The notes under the pieces were generated by a model. That model made no database searches. It was not told the origin of the DNA and worked only from the letters and a program-made list of their open reading frames with translations. Of a DNA stretch of 64,000 nucleotides, positions 20,470 to 29,935 are shown piece after piece; position 1 is the first letter of the stretch, and each line of letters begins with the position of its first letter. A program made the translations under genes and the position numbers. Source of the stretch: Trichobilharzia regenti (taxonomy: Eukaryota; Platyhelminthes; Trematoda; Strigeidida; Schistosomatidae). The stretch spans positions 14,367,517-14,431,516 of the forward strand of contig OX235263.1 in assembly GCA_944472135.2 (NCBI GenBank), given 5' to 3'.

Positions 20470-21897
20470 TCCGCCACACGTCGAATATCTCCTTGCGTAC
20501 TTATAACGATGTCTCGGTTTGCTTGCAAGTAGCTGCGACCTAACTGATTCTGTGATATTATTTTCATCAGTATTATCTGGACCTATTTCTGAATTATCTA
20601 CAAAATCACGATTATTAGCGGAATCATTAAAATAATAATTGGAACGACCTACTTCATTTATTGTCACTTTATCCAGGTGTCTGTTATGAACTGAGTGATC
20701 TTTGATGTCTAATATCTTCACCACTCGATTTCCCATTTTTTGTAGTATAATTCCAACAGAAGGTCTATAGTTATTACCTTTGTAATAATGTACATTAGAA
20801 GTCGTAGACATCAGATGCTTTTTGAGAATTCGAGATTTGAAAAGTTTTGCAGGACTTTCACGGGTACTTGTATGCTCTGCATTCAACAGACGCAGTCTAT
20901 GCATATGCAACAATTCCTCCATTTTAATCAGTTGCTCTCTCATCTCATTCAGGTCTTTTCGTGTTTTCGACAGTTCACACTGTAACTCGGCTACCACATT
21001 TTTGAAAACAGTTGACACTTGAGTTGCCGAACTTGTAGTGGAGGTCTTTATTGGGTTAGCTTGAGTATTTTGAAATGTTGAAAGACATATTGACTCCATT
21101 TTACTAGACAGCTTGGGAGAATTATAAGAATGCTGAGCAACATAAGTATTCGAACTTCTGCAAACAGTCTTGATGTGTCCAACTTTACCACATTTATGAC
21201 ACTTAGCACCCCGAAAACGGCAAGTACTTCGTAGATGTAACTTTCCACAGGATAAACACGGTTTAATGTTTTTGATCTCTGGCTGCATTCTATTACCTGT
21301 GGACGGCAGTTTGGATTTCTTTCCATGACCACTTGTATTTTCGACTTTAAAAAGCATGACATCAGATACTGACGTAGTGGGAGCAGAGTATTCATTATTG
21401 ACATCTTCATATGTAATACATAAATCTTTAGCAGTTTGAAAGGTACAAGAAGGAATCTGAATTAACTCTTTCTCTAACTTAGGAATATTGATTCCAGCAA
21501 TTAGACGATCACGTAGTTGAGAATGCAGCTGATCTCCAAAGTTACACTTTGAAGATTGAATTTGGAGTTGAAGAATGAACTTTCGAATCTTCTGGTTGGG
21601 AGCACGAACCAGTTTGTTGAATTGAACCCTCTCTCGCGTCTCAAAAGTAGTTATATGGAAGTGATCTATCAGAAGTTCGCGGATCTTGTCATATGACAGA
21701 GAAATGGGTTTATCTGGAAATGACAGAGTCTTTACTAGGCTATACGCATCTAGCCCAATAGCAGTGATGAAATTTGCTGGTATTTTGTCATCCCGAACAT
21801 TCTTTGAAATGCACCACGCATCGAAGCATTCCAAATAATCAGCAATCTCCCGCGGAGACCCATTAATAGGAAATTTGCCCAGGTTGTTTAGTTCCAT
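20458..21897 (-). CDS. Gag-like protein fused to an integrase-C-terminus-like tail (479 aa)
   Basis: One uninterrupted ORF from an ATG 13 nt after the 5' LTR to a stop inside the 3' LTR. Residues about 1-170 are a retrotransposon capsid domain ('GKFPINGSPREIADYLECFD', 'IGLDAYSLVKTL'). Residues about 213-247 hold two Cys-rich zinc knuckles ('CLSCGKLHLRSTC' and 'CHKCGKVGHIKTVC', the second a perfect CCHC). A coiled-coil-like heptad stretch follows at about 300-345. Residues about 365-420 ('YYKGNNYRPSVGIILQKMGN...HLDKVTINE') resemble the GPY/F-type C-terminal module of gypsy integrases. The joint looks like an internal deletion of protease, RT, RNase H and the integrase core that kept the frame. 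Likely role: RNA binding and particle assembly in trans with a full-length relative. The gag resembles the mag-type gypsy lineage; the tail assignment is inference. Confidence 0.75.
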   Translation of the reverse strand: MELNNLGKFPINGSPREIADYLECFDAWCISKNVRDDKIPANFITAIGLDAYSLVKTLSFPDKPISLSYDKIRELLIDHFHITTFETRERVQFNKLVRAPNQKIRKFILQLQIQSSKCNFGDQLHSQLRDRLIAGINIPKLEKELIQIPSCTFQTAKDLCITYEDVNNEYSAPTTSVSDVMLFKVENTSGHGKKSKLPSTGNRMQPEIKNIKPCLSCGKLHLRSTCRFRGAKCHKCGKVGHIKTVCRSSNTYVAQHSYNSPKLSSKMESICLSTFQNTQANPIKTSTTSSATQVSTVFKNVVAELQCELSKTRKDLNEMREQLIKMEELLHMHRLRLLNAEHTSTRESPAKLFKSRILKKHLMSTTSNVHYYKGNNYRPSVGIILQKMGNRVVKILDIKDHSVHNRHLDKVTINEVGRSNYYFNDSANNRDFVDNSEIGPDNTDENNITESVRSQLLASKPRHRYKYARRYSTCGGCGD

Positions 21898-21910
21898 CGC
21901 GACGCCAATT

Positions 21911-22097
21911 TGTAGTAATTTATTGTAATTGTAGTATTAGTATTTCGAGATGACCGAATTACACGAATCCAACCAAAACACAGAGAGGGCGGAATTCAGG
22001 AATTTGTATTTAGCGGAATTATTCTGCAATTCATATAAGAAACATATCAACAGTAAGTATTTAATCAATACAGAGATAGAAATTGTCAATCACCACA
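21911..22097 (-). repeat. 5' LTR (element orientation) of the compact LTR element
   Basis: 187 bp, TG...CA ends, pair of 20276-20469. The gag ATG at 21897 lies only 13 nt inside the element from this LTR. Confidence 0.85.
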
Positions 22098-22215
22098 GAG
22101 TACCAGTCAGCTGTTTCATCCTAGTTTCGAAATCATTGGCAGTATGTACTTAATGCCAGGGTTTGAACTCAGGAGAATGAATTTTATCCCGATGACAGTG
22201 GTTGGTGGTCGCGCT
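22098..22215 (-). mobile_element. Family B SINE, 5' part beyond the LTR insertion
   Basis: Continues the minus-strand SINE cut at 20275: CAGCTGTTTCATCCTAGTTT (hammerhead GAAAC side read in reverse) at about 22109-22128, then a box B-like region at about 22157-22172. Confidence 0.55.
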
Positions 22216-22224
22216 AAATCACGG

Positions 22225-22445
22225 GCTGGTAGAAGTTAGAATTCATGAGCTAGCCATTGAACTGTGTCCCAGTAGCTGAATGGTATACGAGCTTGCCTTG
22301 TAACCGAAAGGTAATAGGTTCGAACCCCAGTGTGTGCGTACTGCCGATAATTCCCGAACTAGGATGAAACAGCTGACTAGTACTCTAGTGCTGGTTTTCA
22401 ATGGTTCTCTAATTTATATCAATCCGTGGTCAAATCTATAAAAAC
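22225..22445 (+). mobile_element. Family B SINE, plus-strand partner (head-to-head)
   Basis: The tRNA-like head has CAGTAGCTGAATGG (box A region, about 22270) and GGTTCGAACCCC (box B, about 22318). A decayed hammerhead block follows (about 22338-22390: CTGCCGATAA core, GAAACAGCTGACTAG), then the family tail to about 22440. It faces the minus-strand copy at 22098-22215 head to head. Confidence 0.6.
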
Positions 22446-22529
22446 AAATTTGAATATTGAAACAACAGGAAAGATTTTCTGTGATTCTGTTAAAGTGGTA
22501 GAAGACAAGAGACTTGGCAAAAAAGTGTT

Positions 22530-22657
22530 TGGGACTCTTCATCAGTACGCACCCAGTGACAAAGTTCGAACTCAGGACAAGGCGAGCTCGCAGACCGTCG
22601 AGCCACGCCTTGTAACCAGAAGGTCCTGAGTTCGAACCCCGGTGGTTGCGTACTGCA
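22530..22657. repeat. Short head-to-head pair of SINE heads
   Basis: A minus-strand head (hammerhead start CTGATGAAGAGTCCC in reverse at about 22540-22555, box B reversed at about 22565) abuts a plus-strand head (GAGTTCGAACCCCGG at about 22628) through the complementary CAAGGCGAG/CGCCTTG area near 22597. Both halves break off after the hammerhead start. Confidence 0.55.
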
Positions 22658-22659
22658 AA

Positions 22660-23144
22660 AGAATGTTTATTTAGAATATGGTATCTGATTATAACGAAAT
22701 TATCTGCAAACCATCATTTGCACAGATCTTCTGTGTTGTGCTACTTCTGCCCTTCTTTCGTGTCTCCCACGTTTTTCCATAATGCCGAATCATTTTCTCT
22801 CCTTGAATTGAAATTTGTCTTTACACTATTCTATATTTCTACCCCGATGAACCTCTTTTTAATATACTACTGACACATCTTATCAGTAGTACATGCCGAA
22901 ATATATATACTACTAAATGATTGACAAGAGTATCTGGATATCGCTTACATCAACTAATTCGGCTCTCCGAGCTAAATGCAAGTAGGTGCAATGTTGATAA
23001 GCTCGACTAAAGACGAGCGAAACGGCCACCCACACTATATAGATCACTTCGATCTGGCTAACAAGTACTAGTGACTGATGTGAGTAGTATACAATTACTT
23101 ATCTAAATCAATCAATATTATCTAAGGTCTTATGCAAATATATT
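22660..23144. other. No gene; one hammerhead-like relic
   Basis: AT-rich with no coding signal. At 22992-23026 a TTGATAA, GCTCG, loop, CGAGC, GAAAC order resembles a decayed hammerhead, but the cleavage side (ACGGCC) lacks the needed U. Confidence 0.4.
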
Positions 23145-23945
23145 ATTATTCCCTTGGCTTCCGAGTAGAACATAGGGCTTCAACAGCAGTACATCTCCAC
23201 TTCGTTATATTTGTCGCTGCCCCCTTCAGCTGGGTCTACGATTGCCCATAATCATTCATCTCCTCCAGTCGGACGATCTCCGACATGTTACCCTTGCACC
23301 GATGATCTATTCGTCGCTTCCCTTTGGGATTCTGCTCGAGCTATGGCCTGCAATGAGTACGATATCATTCGACGGCCTACTCAACGTGTGTCCAATCCAC
23401 CTTTTTCTCCTAAGCAATGGGCTATTGACTGGTTCGTTCCCAGTTAGAGTTTCTTGTTGCTAATTCTTTCTGGTTGGCCGGCTGGCCATCTGATCTTCAG
23501 TATGGAACCAGGGAGGTTGACGGTTGATAAAAGTTTGCAACTCACTGGAAACCGTTTCTGTAACACACACACACACACACACACTGCAAGTTTTTGACCC
23601 GTAAAGAAGCACTGAATTCAAATTTGTGTTGAAAATCCATATCTTGTCCTTTATGCTGGCTGAGTTAGTACAGAAGATTTCCAAACTGGTTTCAGGTTCA
23701 ATGATGACGGCGTATCTTGCCTTTGCAATTCTAGCTGCCTGGTTGGCTTGACATCTCCATGTGGTTCAAACGATGCTTCCTGGATAAGTGAAGACAGTAA
23801 CCTATTTGAAATACCTCTCACTGATAGTGACTGATGCTGATCTTTTTGCTGTTGATCGGTTTGTTGGTCGGTTATCTTCAATATCTTCGTCTTTTCCAAG
23901 TTATTCAAATTTACTTGCCTTCTTTAGCACTGTGTATGCTACTAG
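23145..23945 (-). pseudogene. RTE-type LINE 3' fragment
   Basis: The ATT tail and family 3' block lie at 23145-23200 (plus reading CCCTTGGCTTCCGAGTAGAAC). The minus strand encodes fragments of the RTE C-terminus: 'FNTNLNSVLLYGSKTC' at about 23640-23590 and 'LNLKPVWKSSVLTQPA' at about 23700-23655. There are frame changes throughout and a CA repeat at 23563-23582 inside it. Confidence 0.7.
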
Positions 23946-24254
23946 ACAGATCACAGTATGCTATTTGAACAATTTTAGTTTTCAAATGTACCTGTGAAGA
24001 AATTTCACCTCAAAGTCTGTAAACCACAAATACCAAAATCAATTTCTAAATTGTAAATTTGCTCCAGACGTTTTTGTAATCATGTGAACTTTTCGGTTTG
24101 ATTGAGTTCTTTGATCTAAATGGTTTAATTGCAGAGCTTTTTAGAATTCTCCTCAAATGATGCACCTCCTTATGACTTGGACTGTGAGTGAGATATCATT
24201 CCATTTTATGTAATCCTAATCAAATTATTATTCCTACTTCTCTTCTTCTAATTA

Positions 24255-24480
24255 CTCATCATACTCAGTATGCAAAAGAGATGACAGTAGCACATGTCAA
24301 GTGATTTACAATAGCAAAAGTAGAGAAGCATTTAAAGTGAATACAAGGTTAAGACAAGACTGCTCCCTACTATCACCTATGATATACCTCAATGTGATGG
24401 GCTGGATCATCCGGTAGACCTTGTAGAATGAGGAAAGGGGAATACGTTGGATCGATAATAAGAGCCTAAAAGATCTAAAT
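24255..24480 (+). pseudogene. RTE-type LINE RT fragment
   Basis: The plus strand carries a decayed piece of the RTE RT palm, the region corresponding to 'TCQVIHNGKLSEAF' and 'LLSPIIF...DWIMR' in other copies (about 24285-24420). Several stops are present. Confidence 0.5.
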
Positions 24481-24522
24481 TTTCCATACGATTTATTTAA
24501 GTACTATTGCAATCTATTTTAT

Positions 24523-24912
24523 TTTAAAACAAGCAATAAAAGTTAATAAAGCAGGATTTAATGAATTCATCAAATTTCGGTAGAACTCGTCAGCTGAATA
24601 CTCTACATACACGAATATATATACTTTTGAAATTACATAGGGAGATATAAGACTGATAAGTAAACAAACTACATTGAATTGATCATGCAGAAAGACAGGT
24701 GCGAATGTTTTCCAGGTCATGTTCAAACATTCGCACCTGTCTTTCTGCATGATCAATTCAATGTAGTTTGTTTACTTATCAGTCTTATATCTCCCTATGT
24801 AATTTCAAAAGTATATATATTCGTGTATGTAGAGTATTCAGCTGACGAGTTCTACCGAAATTTGATGAATTCATTAAATCCTGCTTTATTAACCTTTATT
24901 GCTTGTTTTAAA
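24523..24912. repeat. Near-perfect 188-bp inverted repeat (hairpin)
   Basis: Left arm 24523-24710 and right arm 24725-24912 are reverse complements with one mismatch noticed (24541 against 24894), separated by a 14-nt spacer. The arms contain no domain I recognise. It could be a foldback MITE or a recent inverted duplication. No clear target duplication was found. Confidence 0.9.
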
Positions 24913-24984
24913 TTCGTATCGGGAAATAAATGTTTTCTATTTTATTTTAACTGATTAACAATGTCCACTAAAATTTTCAAAAGA

Positions 24985-25831
24985 ATGGATACTGAACAAA
25001 GAATAATCTTTTCGATAACCTCATCTTCATCAGGCTCTACAGTTATATATCCATCCATAATAGTGAATGAATGAATGAATTAGTGTTATGAACAACATTA
25101 ATGTTGCTGTTTAAATAACATCGAATCGATAATATTGATAGATTACAGCTCACTAGCATCAACATAAAATAAGCGGAATGTCAGAAAAATTAGGTAAAAT
25201 AATACTACACATTTATGAATTTCTAGTCTCTACTGAAGGCCAAGGCAGTACTAGTGGCTGGACTTGCTTCTTTTGAGCACAGAGAGCTGGTTGTTTGAGG
25301 CGAATTGCAATAGCCTGTGCTGTTTGGAGCATGCGGTGCTTCGATGATTTTGGCAATTTATTAGGCACCCGATAGATGATATAGAAGGATTCTCGCACGC
25401 TGGCTTTGTGGCCGGTTTTCACCAGATGGTCCAGTGCTACTGATGGTTTTTACTACATCTTTATTTAGTAATACTGGGTGATGTTCTCGAGCACGAAAAA
25501 TCAGGTTTCTAGAGAAACGGCCTATATAAGTCGCCTCAGAAGCGTAGTTGAATTGGTAGATACAATTTGGAGTGGCTAGTCTAGGTACTTCATCTTTCAG
25601 TCGAGGTAGCACCATCGGTCGTGTAGAGAATAAGACGTGTAGTTCGCCAGCATTAAAAGCTCTTTGAACTGATTTTCTCGATTTCCTCGTAATTATCTCA
25701 CTTGGTATATCGCCCTTGAATTGCAGTCGTATATAAAGTGGCTTCTTGTTTATGGATAGTGAGTAGTCTTTTTCCACTTTCTTTGTCATGAGTTTCTTGA
25801 TAAGTTTTTCGGGATAGCTATTTTCGATCAA
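24985..25831 (-). pseudogene. Penelope-like element: GIY-YIG endonuclease end
   Basis: The minus strand from 25831 encodes the linker 'ADIL/SEIITRKSRKSVQRAF' region, then the GIY-YIG block 'CIYQFNYASEATYIGRFSRN' (about 25570-25510). After a frameshift the C-terminal part reads 'SFYIIYRVPNKLPKSSKHRM' and 'ALCAQKKQVQPLVLPW' (25422-25213). A hammerhead-like CTGATGA...GAA motif sits downstream at about 25033-25010 on the same strand, where PLE terminal repeats carry such motifs. Confidence 0.65.
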
Positions 25832-25834
25832 AGT

Positions 25835-26565
25835 ATCCTATACAGTGATTAATTCATCTTCAATAATTCTTCTGAGAATATAGCTCTAGCTCTATGGCTG
25901 AGAGTCTTCATTAAATTTTAACCACCTAGTCATTAAGTGAAGCCAAAACTTACTCTTTTCCTTCGCATTCCTCTCTCCTTTAAGGTCTGATGCGCTGATA
26001 GGAAAACAAAACACAACAACACCAATGTGTGAGCAATTCTATATTTTCATCGAAAACGTCATAGTCTCCATACTAAGACCAATATGGTTATAATTAAACA
26101 TTGCAAATTTACATCATCATTTCAAGGATTCTATAGCTCCCTCTTGGATATATATCTTGTAAATGTACTTTCAATGATATATTATCCATAATTGTATTTT
26201 ATGCTATTTCCCAGTTGCCCATGACGTGGTTCTCTTCCTAAAATAGCTTTTGATCACATGTGGATACAACACTTACCCAAAAACACGGGCTATTCATTTT
26301 TTGACCATAACTATCAGCAAGAAACGAAAGGAAGTTTGAATTGCAGCTGAACCTTGATGGCGACATTCTTGAGGGTTTAGATTTTTAACATATATGCGGA
26401 TCTGTTCTGACTAGCTGTACAATAATTCAACTATTCAAACTTTTAAAAAGTGCTTATTTATTGAAATTTCCCCAATTGTAATTTATACCATATCTGGTCG
26501 TGCCTGTATAAATGCCATGCATTTCATGTAAACTTACCTATTTATAAGAAATATTATTATGTCTA
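25835..26565. other. No recognisable gene
   Basis: AT-rich intergenic-like sequence. No motif found. Confidence 0.4.
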
Positions 26566-26569
26566 GTGC

Positions 26570-27440
26570 CACACGGATGATTTATGTTTGATGTCACACA
26601 AAAATTGAAGACTTACAAGCGAAAACCGACCGAAAAACTGGTCGAAGAAGCAGCCGGTGAAGACAGGATTCCTGGTGAACATAGACAAGACGGAGGTTAT
26701 GAAAATAACCAACCAACAACAACAACAGCACCAATCACCATCAAAGGGAGGGATTTGAAAGAAATTACTTCATTCACTTATCTAGGGAGCATTGTCTCAA
26801 CTACAAGCAGTCGGAACGGACGAGGATGTCAAATCGAGCGAGAATCGGAAAGGCGAGAAACACATACATTCACCAACCTGAAACCAATCTGGAAATCTTC
26901 GTCACTCAGCATCAACAACTAAATCCAGTCGGATTTTCAGTACAAACGTCAAGTCAGTCAGTTCTTCTATACGGATCGGATCAGAAACTTCGCGGGCGGG
27001 TCACAAAGAATATTTCCAACAGGTCGCAGACCTTCATCAATAACTGTCTTCGCTGTATACTAAAGATCAGATGGCCGGGCCGGAAAGAATCACCAATAAG
27101 GGACTATGGGAAGAAACAAACAAAACAAGAACCAATCGCCAACAAACAAATATGCAGGAGAAAGTGGATTGAGATGGACTGAACACTCGCTGAGGGGGCC
27201 ACTGGGTGACATCGCACGCGCGTCAGGCCATTTCTCGAGTGGAACGAGGCCGAAAGAGAAGCGGCGAGTTGGTTGCCAGTGCAAGGGTGACATGAAGGAG
27301 ATTGTGTGAATAGGAGGAGGAGTTGAAACAGTATGGCCTAACATGGATGCAGGTGAAAAGCGCAGCAGAAGCAAGTGAAGACGTGGAGCTGAAGACCTAT
27401 GTTCCACTAGGAAGCCAAGGGAACAATAATAATAAGTACC
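26570..27440 (+). pseudogene. RTE-type LINE 3' part
   Basis: The plus strand carries the RTE C-terminal region: 'ITSFTYLGSIVSTT' (about 26764-26805), 'LKPIWKSSSLS' and, in another frame, 'SVLLYG' and 'KNISNRSQTFINNCLRCILK'. It ends in the family 3' block (TATGTTCCACTAGGAAGCC) and an AATAATAATAA tail at about 27400-27436. Frameshifts disrupt it. Confidence 0.7.
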
Positions 27441-27559
27441 GCACAAACTGGAAAGTCGACAGGTGAAAACCGACAAGTCGGTAACAGAAGAAGAAGCGAA
27501 CATATGACTTTAGCAGAACATACAGAAGGTGATTAAGACACGTAACCAACAGCAACAAT

Positions 27560-27720
27560 CTACATGCAGTATCAATGGGAGAAACTCGTACAAAATCACT
27601 TTATTCGATTATCTTGCCAAATACCATCGTTTCAACTACAGGCGGAACGGATGAAGATGTGGAAACTATGCTGAAATCAGTGTGGAAATTTGCTGCAGTC
27701 TGCAAAAAGCACAAGATACA
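27560..27720 (+). pseudogene. Short RTE fragment
   Basis: Encodes a 'ANTIVSTTGGTDEDVETMLKS'-like stretch (the YLGS...TDEDV block of the RTE C-terminus) with no flanking domain. Confidence 0.5.
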
Positions 27721-27754
27721 GGGTTATAACACTAGTGCTAAGTCATTTAATCTG

Positions 27755-29070
27755 TCTGTCTGTTTTTGACATAAAACTTTGCACATGTGTGCAGCAATTC
27801 AAGTCGCCACACTCCGTGTAACACACAAAGCAAGAGAAGAAAGTAGAAGAAATGCATTATAGAGACAGTAAACAGAGAAGTGAGACAAAGAAATAGTATG
27901 GACGAAGAACAATATGGTTTTTTTTTATTTTTGATTACAGCTTGATTCCACACCGTATTTTTAGTACAAGTATGGAATTTTCAGCATGGATATCGGTAGC
28001 CCAAATTTCGCAGGCCGACCATAGATATCAGGTGTGCGTCGGCGAGGGCTCGAACCTCGGACCATGTGCATGGTCGGCGAGAGTCCTAACCACTGTGCCA
28101 CCGACGCACATTTTCATTGGAAATCATAAATCACAAGGAGTGGATGCATCTGCGCCAGCCATTGAGAACAATTTTGAGCCATATCAGTGATTGTCTCTAG
28201 CCTTCATTGGTGTTAACCATCCCGAGTACCCCAACCAGGAAATCTACACCTTCTCACGTCTCTGGCTTAAAATAACTGTTGTAGATTTCATTGACTGGTG
28301 CCATGTTTTGGTTTGACCGCCGCTATCTCTTTTCCAGCCTGACCCTATGTCAGCTAACATTTCCCGTCAAGGAAGTCGATGACTAGGCATGCGTGACACA
28401 TGTCCTAACCATCTCAGTGGATGTCGCTTCACAGCCTCGTTGATTGATTTCCCCTCTTTACCTAGAACTCCACGCCTAACCTCAATATTGCTCACCTTAT
28501 TGTACAATTTCACACGGTAGATAGAGCGCAGGTACCTATGATCAAAGACAGCTAGTCTTTTCATGTCTTTCACTTCCAATGGCCTTGTCTAGCTGACAGC
28601 CATAAAGGAGAACTTAGAGGACTATTGGGCAGTGCACTCGTCATTTGGTCGATAGCCGAATATCACGTATACGCCAGAGACGACGTGAACTGGCATATGC
28701 GAAACTAGCCCTCTGTATCCGTACTGAGATTTCGTCAGAGATAAACCCGTTGGCACTGGCTGATGATACTTCCCAAATAATTGAAGCGGTTAACATGCCC
28801 TACCACTTCACTCCCTATTTCTAATCTCGGAGTCAGTGCATTTCAGTCCCGTAACATCATCTTACATTTAGTGAGAGCGAGTAGCATGACAAACATTCGT
28901 AGATTACAGCTCAAGGTGTTCAGAAGACTCTGTATTTTGTCAGCGTCCTCGCCTAGAAGGACTATGTCGTCTGCATATTCCAAGTCAACAAGATTATTCC
29001 CTAGTATCAAGTCAATCCCTGAGTCTCTGAAGTCATTCAATACGCTTCTGTATGGTTCGGAGGTTTAGCA
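27755..29070 (-). pseudogene. LINE with CAGA-type 3' tail (family 2), decayed
   Basis: The 3' end is at 27755 with CTGTCTGTCTG (a CAGA-type tandem on the element strand). Upstream on the minus strand is the C-terminal region 'MEVKDMKRLAVFDHRYLRSI' (28579-28520) and 'LRWLGHVSRMPSHRLP', then RT palm 'LVDLEYADDIVLLGEDADK' (about 28990-28935). Stops and frame changes are frequent. A SINE (27917-28110) is inserted in its 3' UTR. The same family recurs at 34265, 61075 and 62230. Confidence 0.65.
27917..28110 (-). mobile_element. tRNA-headed SINE, family A, nested in a LINE 3' UTR
   Basis: Minus-strand tRNA-like head: box A region CGGTGGCACAGTGGTTAGGA (about 28108-28085) and box B GGTTCGAGCCC (about 28055). 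A conserved body follows (TGGTCGGCCTGC...TGCTGAAAATTCCATACT) with 3' end GTGGAATCAAGCTGTAATCA and an A-rich tail at about 27917-27935. The LINE sequence resumes on both sides. Confidence 0.75.
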
Positions 29071-29074
29071 TTTC

Positions 29075-29790
29075 CAACAGGCTACTACGGATTTTCATCA
29101 ACATCTACTCACTTATCTTATCACTTATCGTAATCAAGATCAGATGACCAACAAGAAACTATGAGCAATAGGTAACACTGGGAACAAACCAAAGACGAAC
29201 CAAAATGCAGACAATAGAAATGGACTGGATAAAGATATAATGCAACGGTTGTGCATCTGAGTTGGATGATGTGGGTGCGTGTGTGTCGTTATGTTCTCTG
29301 AATGGGATGGATTAGTTGTGAAGCCTTCACTACCTTACCAAGGGAAAATCCTCAGCGTATACTTCAATTTGAAGTGAACATTTAAAATGCTCCACGAATA
29401 TATTAGTCATCTATCCTGGTCATCTTGAAAGTGATTCGTTTAAAAGTTCACTTCAAATTGGAGTATACACTGAGAATGCTGCCTAGAAAGGCTATAAAAG
29501 CCGCACAATTAGACTATCCAACTCAGAGAGCAGACCAACATCCAAAAAGGATTGGATATTTGCTGAAAATACCATTAAGTGACATCGCTCGCCAGGCTAT
29601 GGCTCAACAAGGAACCAGAATAGGAAATAGTGAGTTCAATGTGACTGTGAGGATGACATGGAGAAGATCATGTGAGGTGGAGATGACAGTGTATAAACAG
29701 ACGATAATGGGGCCAGATGAAGACAACTGCAGAGAACAAGATGAAATAAACGTGTTGTACTGCTTGAGGCCTCTTTTTCACTCAGAATCT
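29075..29790 (+). pseudogene. RTE 3' fragment split by an inserted inverted repeat
   Basis: Bases 29075-29228 match the RTE block around 'TFINI...KIRWPTRNYEQ'. Bases 29565-29790 match the later 'SDIARQAMAQQ...MTWRRSCEVEM' block. The sequence between (about 29229-29560) is foreign to RTE and is an imperfect inverted repeat. Confidence 0.55.
29291..29535. repeat. Imperfect inverted repeat inserted in RTE
   Basis: The segment around 29291-29380 and its reverse complement around 29442-29535 share the CTTCAAATTG/CAATTTGAAG core and the GTTCTCTGA(G/A)...GGAT block. Related single copies lie at about 37085-37200 and 39691-39776. Confidence 0.5.
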
Positions 29791-29935
29791 AAAAAAAAAT
29801 AATTATCGTACGACTTCATTGTTCTAGTTCATTCATTCTTAAGAACAAAATATTCAGAGCGAACAATTGTGGTTTCAATAAATTCTTCCTTCTTCAGGCT
29901 CTACAATTATAAATCTACTAATTTAATAATAATAA

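Larger units (their letters stand above)
20276..22097 (-). mobile_element. Compact non-autonomous LTR retrotransposon with an intact gag-plus-tail ORF
   Basis: Two direct LTRs (20276-20469 and 21911-22097) start TGTAGTAATT and end AATCACCACA on the plus strand (TG...CA). They are flanked by a perfect 5-bp duplication GAGTA (20271-20275 and 22098-22102). The element reads on the minus strand: right LTR, a TGGCGTCGCG primer-site-like segment 2 nt after the LTR, an ATG a few bases on, one long ORF, then the left LTR. Total length is only 1.82 kb. Protease, RT, RNase H and most of integrase are missing, so it needs a partner element. The LTRs differ by roughly eight substitutions and one 7-bp indel, so it is not brand new, yet the ORF is uninterrupted. 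Confidence 0.85.

Noticed and set aside
22992..23026. Active hammerhead ribozyme
   Set aside because: Stem II and GAAAC are good, but the cleavage side reads ACGGCC without the required U before the cleavage base.
23563..23582. CA microsatellite
   Set aside because: Ordinary dinucleotide tract inside an RTE fragment; another at 59680-59692 and in 62810-62820.
26584..26922. 112-aa frame as a host gene
   Set aside because: The YLGS...TDEDV-type block and 3' context identify it as an RTE fragment with frameshifts.
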